DNA of 13,560 nt, from positions 1-13,560 of the forward strand of contig CAKUGT010000032.1 in the NCBI GenBank assembly GCA_934654795.1, read 5' to 3'. Below the pieces are notes generated by a model. That model was not told the origin of the DNA. It did not search any database and saw nothing but the letters and a program-made list of their open reading frames with translations. A program made the translations under genes and the position numbers. This DNA comes from an uncultured Collinsella sp. (GTDB taxonomy: Bacteria > Actinomycetota > Coriobacteriia > Coriobacteriales > Coriobacteriaceae). How positions within the stretch are numbered: the stretch's first letter is position 1; the number at the start of each line of letters is the position of its first letter. Positions 11,630 through 13,560 of this stretch are shown here, in pieces.

Positions 11630-13560
11630 TTAGTCGACTGGGCGCAGCGCGTCAATCTGCGCGAGCCACAGACGCGAACTGGCGTCGCTCGGCATGCGCC
11701 AATCGCCGCGCGGGCTGAGCGTGACCGAGCCCACCTTGGGACCGTCGGGTAGACAGCTGCGCTTAAACTGCTGAGCGAAGAAGCGACGATAGAACGTGCG
11801 CAGCCACGTGTGGATGGTGGTCTCGTCGTAGACGCCCTCAAAGCTCTTAAGCGCCATGCGATAGATCTTGCTCGGCTCAAAACCAAAGCGCAGCAGGTAA
11901 TAGAGGAAATAGTCGTGCAGCTCGTACGGACCCACCAGATCCTCGGTTTTCTGAGCGATCTCGCCATCGCCCGTCGGAGGCAAAAGCTCGGGCGACACCG
12001 GCGTATCGAGAATGTCGAGCAGCGTGGTGGCGATGCGGCCGCCAAAGACATCGGCAGCATAGCGCACCAGATGGCGCACAAGCGTCTTGGGCACGCTCGC
12101 ATTGACGGCATACATACTCATATGGTCACCGTTATAGGTGGCCCAGCCGAGCGCCAGCTCGGACAGGTCGCCCGTGCCGATGACAAAACCACCGGCCTGG
12201 TTGGCGAGGTCCATGAGAATCTGCGTGCGCTCGCGCGCCTGGCTGTTCTCATAGGTCACGTCCTGGACCGTCGGGTCGTGCTCGATGTCCTTGAAGTGCT
12301 GCTCCACGGCCGCGTGGATCGAGACCTCGCGGAAGCTCACGCCCAGATCGCGGGCAAGTGACTCGGCATTGGACTTGGTACGATGTGTCGTTCCAAAGCC
12401 CGGCATAGAGACAGCCGTAATGCCCGTGCGTGGCAGGCCCAGGGCGTCGAACGCGCGCACGGTCACGAGCAGCGCCAGCGTGGAATCGAGGCCGCCCGAA
12501 AGGCCGATGACGGCCGCCTTGGTTCCTGTATGCGCAAGGCGCGTCTTAAGACCGGCAGTCTGCAGGTCGAGGATGGTCTCGCAGCGCTCGGCCAGGTCAC
12601 CGTGGTCTGCCGGCACAAAGGGCGCGCGCGGGAAGGCACGGTCAATATCGCAGGCATCGCGCAGGGCGGGTTCTTCTGCGAGCGTGCCCTCAAACGAAAA
12701 CTCAACGGTCGTGGCCTCCGGCGCTTCATCCGGGCGCGTCCACGTCGTCGAGCGGCGACGCTCAGCCACCAGACGATCGAGGTCAACGTCGGCCACTGCC
12801 ATATCGCAGGTGAGGAGCTTGGTCGCGGCGAGCTTCGAGCCGTTTTCGTAGACGAGGTTCTCCCCCGCAAAGACCATATCGGTCGTGGACTCGCCCTCGC
12901 TCGCGTCCGCGTAGGCATAGGCGCAGTACAGGCGCGCGCTCTGGTTGGAGATGAGGCTGCGGCGGTAGTCGGCCTTGCCGATGATCTCGTCCGAAGCCGA
13001 CGGATTGAGGACCACCGTCGCGCCGGCAAGCGCCATCTCGGTCGAAGGGGGTGCCGGCACCCACAGGTCCTCGCAGACCTCAACGCCAAGCACCATGTCC
13101 TCGGCACCCTCGTCACAGCAACGATAGATAAGCCCCGAACCAAGCGGCACCGGACCCTGGCCGGCAAATTCAATCCACATGGGATCGGCGGGTGCCGGAG
13201 CAAACCAGCGGCGCTCATAGAACTCGCCATAATTGGGCAGGTGCTTCTTGGCCGTAAGGCCCAAAAGCTCGCCCGCGCAGCACACGGCAGCGCAGTTGTA
13301 GATGTTCTCGGCCACCGCAACGGGAAGACCGACCGCAAAGACGATCGGCAGCTCGCGAGTCTCATCAAGGATGCGCACAAGCGCCGCCTCGCAAGCATGC
13401 AGTAGCGTGCGGTTATGGAACAGATCCGCCGCGGTATAGCCGGTCAGGTTAAGCTCGGGCAGCACGAGTGCACGAACGCCGCACTCAGCAGCCTCGCGAA
13501 CAGCCGCCAGCGCAACCTCGGCATTGCCCTCGACATCGGCCACGCGAATCCGCGGCGACG
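11630..13560 (-). CDS. nadE: Glutamine-dependent NAD+ synthetase (partial, N-terminus beyond window)
   Basis: The product converts deamido-NAD+ to NAD+ with ATP, using ammonia from glutamine. The N-terminal nitrilase-type glutaminase supplies the triad: Glu in VLPELNLTGYT, Lys in TAKKHLPNYGEFYE and Cys in GVEVCEDLWVP. The C-terminal synthetase has the PP-loop GLSGGLDST, then VSMPGFGTTHRTKSNAE, TYENSQARERTQILMDLAN, GTGDLSELALGWATYNGDHMSMY and NASVPKTLVRHLV. About 643 codons are visible. The gene is not complete: a GTG at 13541-13543 could be mistaken for a start, but the frame stays open to the window edge and reads SPRIRVADVEGN, which matches the usual sequence a short way inside the N-terminus. 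The true start is therefore to the right of 13560. The stop TAA is at 11630-11632. Confidence 0.96.
   Translation of the reverse strand, partial: SPRIRVADVEGNAEVALAAVREAAECGVRALVLPELNLTGYTAADLFHNRTLLHACEAALVRILDETRELPIVFAVGLPVAVAENIYNCAAVCCAGELLGLTAKKHLPNYGEFYERRWFAPAPADPMWIEFAGQGPVPLGSGLIYRCCDEGAEDMVLGVEVCEDLWVPAPPSTEMALAGATVVLNPSASDEIIGKADYRRSLISNQSARLYCAYAYADASEGESTTDMVFAGENLVYENGSKLAATKLLTCDMAVADVDLDRLVAERRRSTTWTRPDEAPEATTVEFSFEGTLAEEPALRDACDIDRAFPRAPFVPADHGDLAERCETILDLQTAGLKTRLAHTGTKAAVIGLSGGLDSTLALLVTVRAFDALGLPRTGITAVSMPGFGTTHRTKSNAESLARDLGVSFREVSIHAAVEQHFKDIEHDPTVQDVTYENSQARERTQILMDLANQAGGFVIGTGDLSELALGWATYNGDHMSMYAVNASVPKTLVRHLVRYAADVFGGRIATTLLDILDTPVSPELLPPTGDGEIAQKTEDLVGPYELHDYFLYYLLRFGFEPSKIYRMALKSFEGVYDETTIHTWLRTFYRRFFAQQFKRSCLPDGPKVGSVTLSPRGDWRMPSDASSRLWLAQIDALRPVD

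Noticed and set aside
13541..13543. GTG as the start of nadE
   Set aside because: The frame continues upstream to the window edge with residues typical of the family, so the GTG encodes an internal valine.
1..13560. CRISPR array, tRNA, rRNA, insertion sequence or prophage
   Set aside because: No regularly spaced repeats, no tRNA or rRNA signatures, and no transposase, integrase or phage structural gene were seen in any frame.

Overview
The window looks like chromosomal DNA from a Coriobacteriia-type gut actinobacterium, most probably Collinsella. This is inferred from the GC-rich codon usage, the acetylase-type lysine pathway and the mix of fermentative genes (L-lactate dehydrogenase, glutamine-dependent NAD synthetase). 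No rRNA or tRNA is present, so the genus call rests on recognition of protein style.

Layout. Bases 87-1029 (minus strand) hold a small two-segment membrane protein and a HigB/HigA-type toxin-antitoxin pair, preceded by an AT-rich promoter with inverted repeats. Bases 1132-2319 (minus) encode an M20 amidohydrolase. It diverges from a plus-strand operon at 2465-6498: a lysine riboswitch, then lysA fused in frame to dapA, then dapB and dapH. Bases 6499-6722 carry no gene but hold three consecutive strong RNA-type structures. Bases 6743-9019 (minus) encode a YejK/NdpA-type nucleoid-associated protein and a DUF2974-type alpha/beta hydrolase, the latter bracketed by related short palindromic repeats. 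Bases 9177-13560 (minus) encode L-lactate dehydrogenase, a class I/II aminotransferase and the NAD synthetase, which runs off the right edge.

How it fits together. DapA, DapB and DapH make N-acetyl-2-amino-6-ketopimelate. The class I/II aminotransferase and the M20 deacetylase are plausible candidates for the next two steps (N-acetyl-LL-DAP, then LL-DAP). LysA converts meso-DAP to lysine. Only the epimerase DapF is not seen. The lysine riboswitch closes the feedback loop on the core operon.

The least expected items are: the 769-residue LysA-DapA reading frame that keeps a good ribosome binding site and ATG for a stand-alone DapA inside it; a 98-nt rod-like hairpin element capped by a UUCG loop on the minus strand; a perfect 32-bp inverted repeat with a diverged relative on the other side of the hydrolase gene; and terminator-like hairpins sitting inside the leaders of the aminotransferase and ldh genes.
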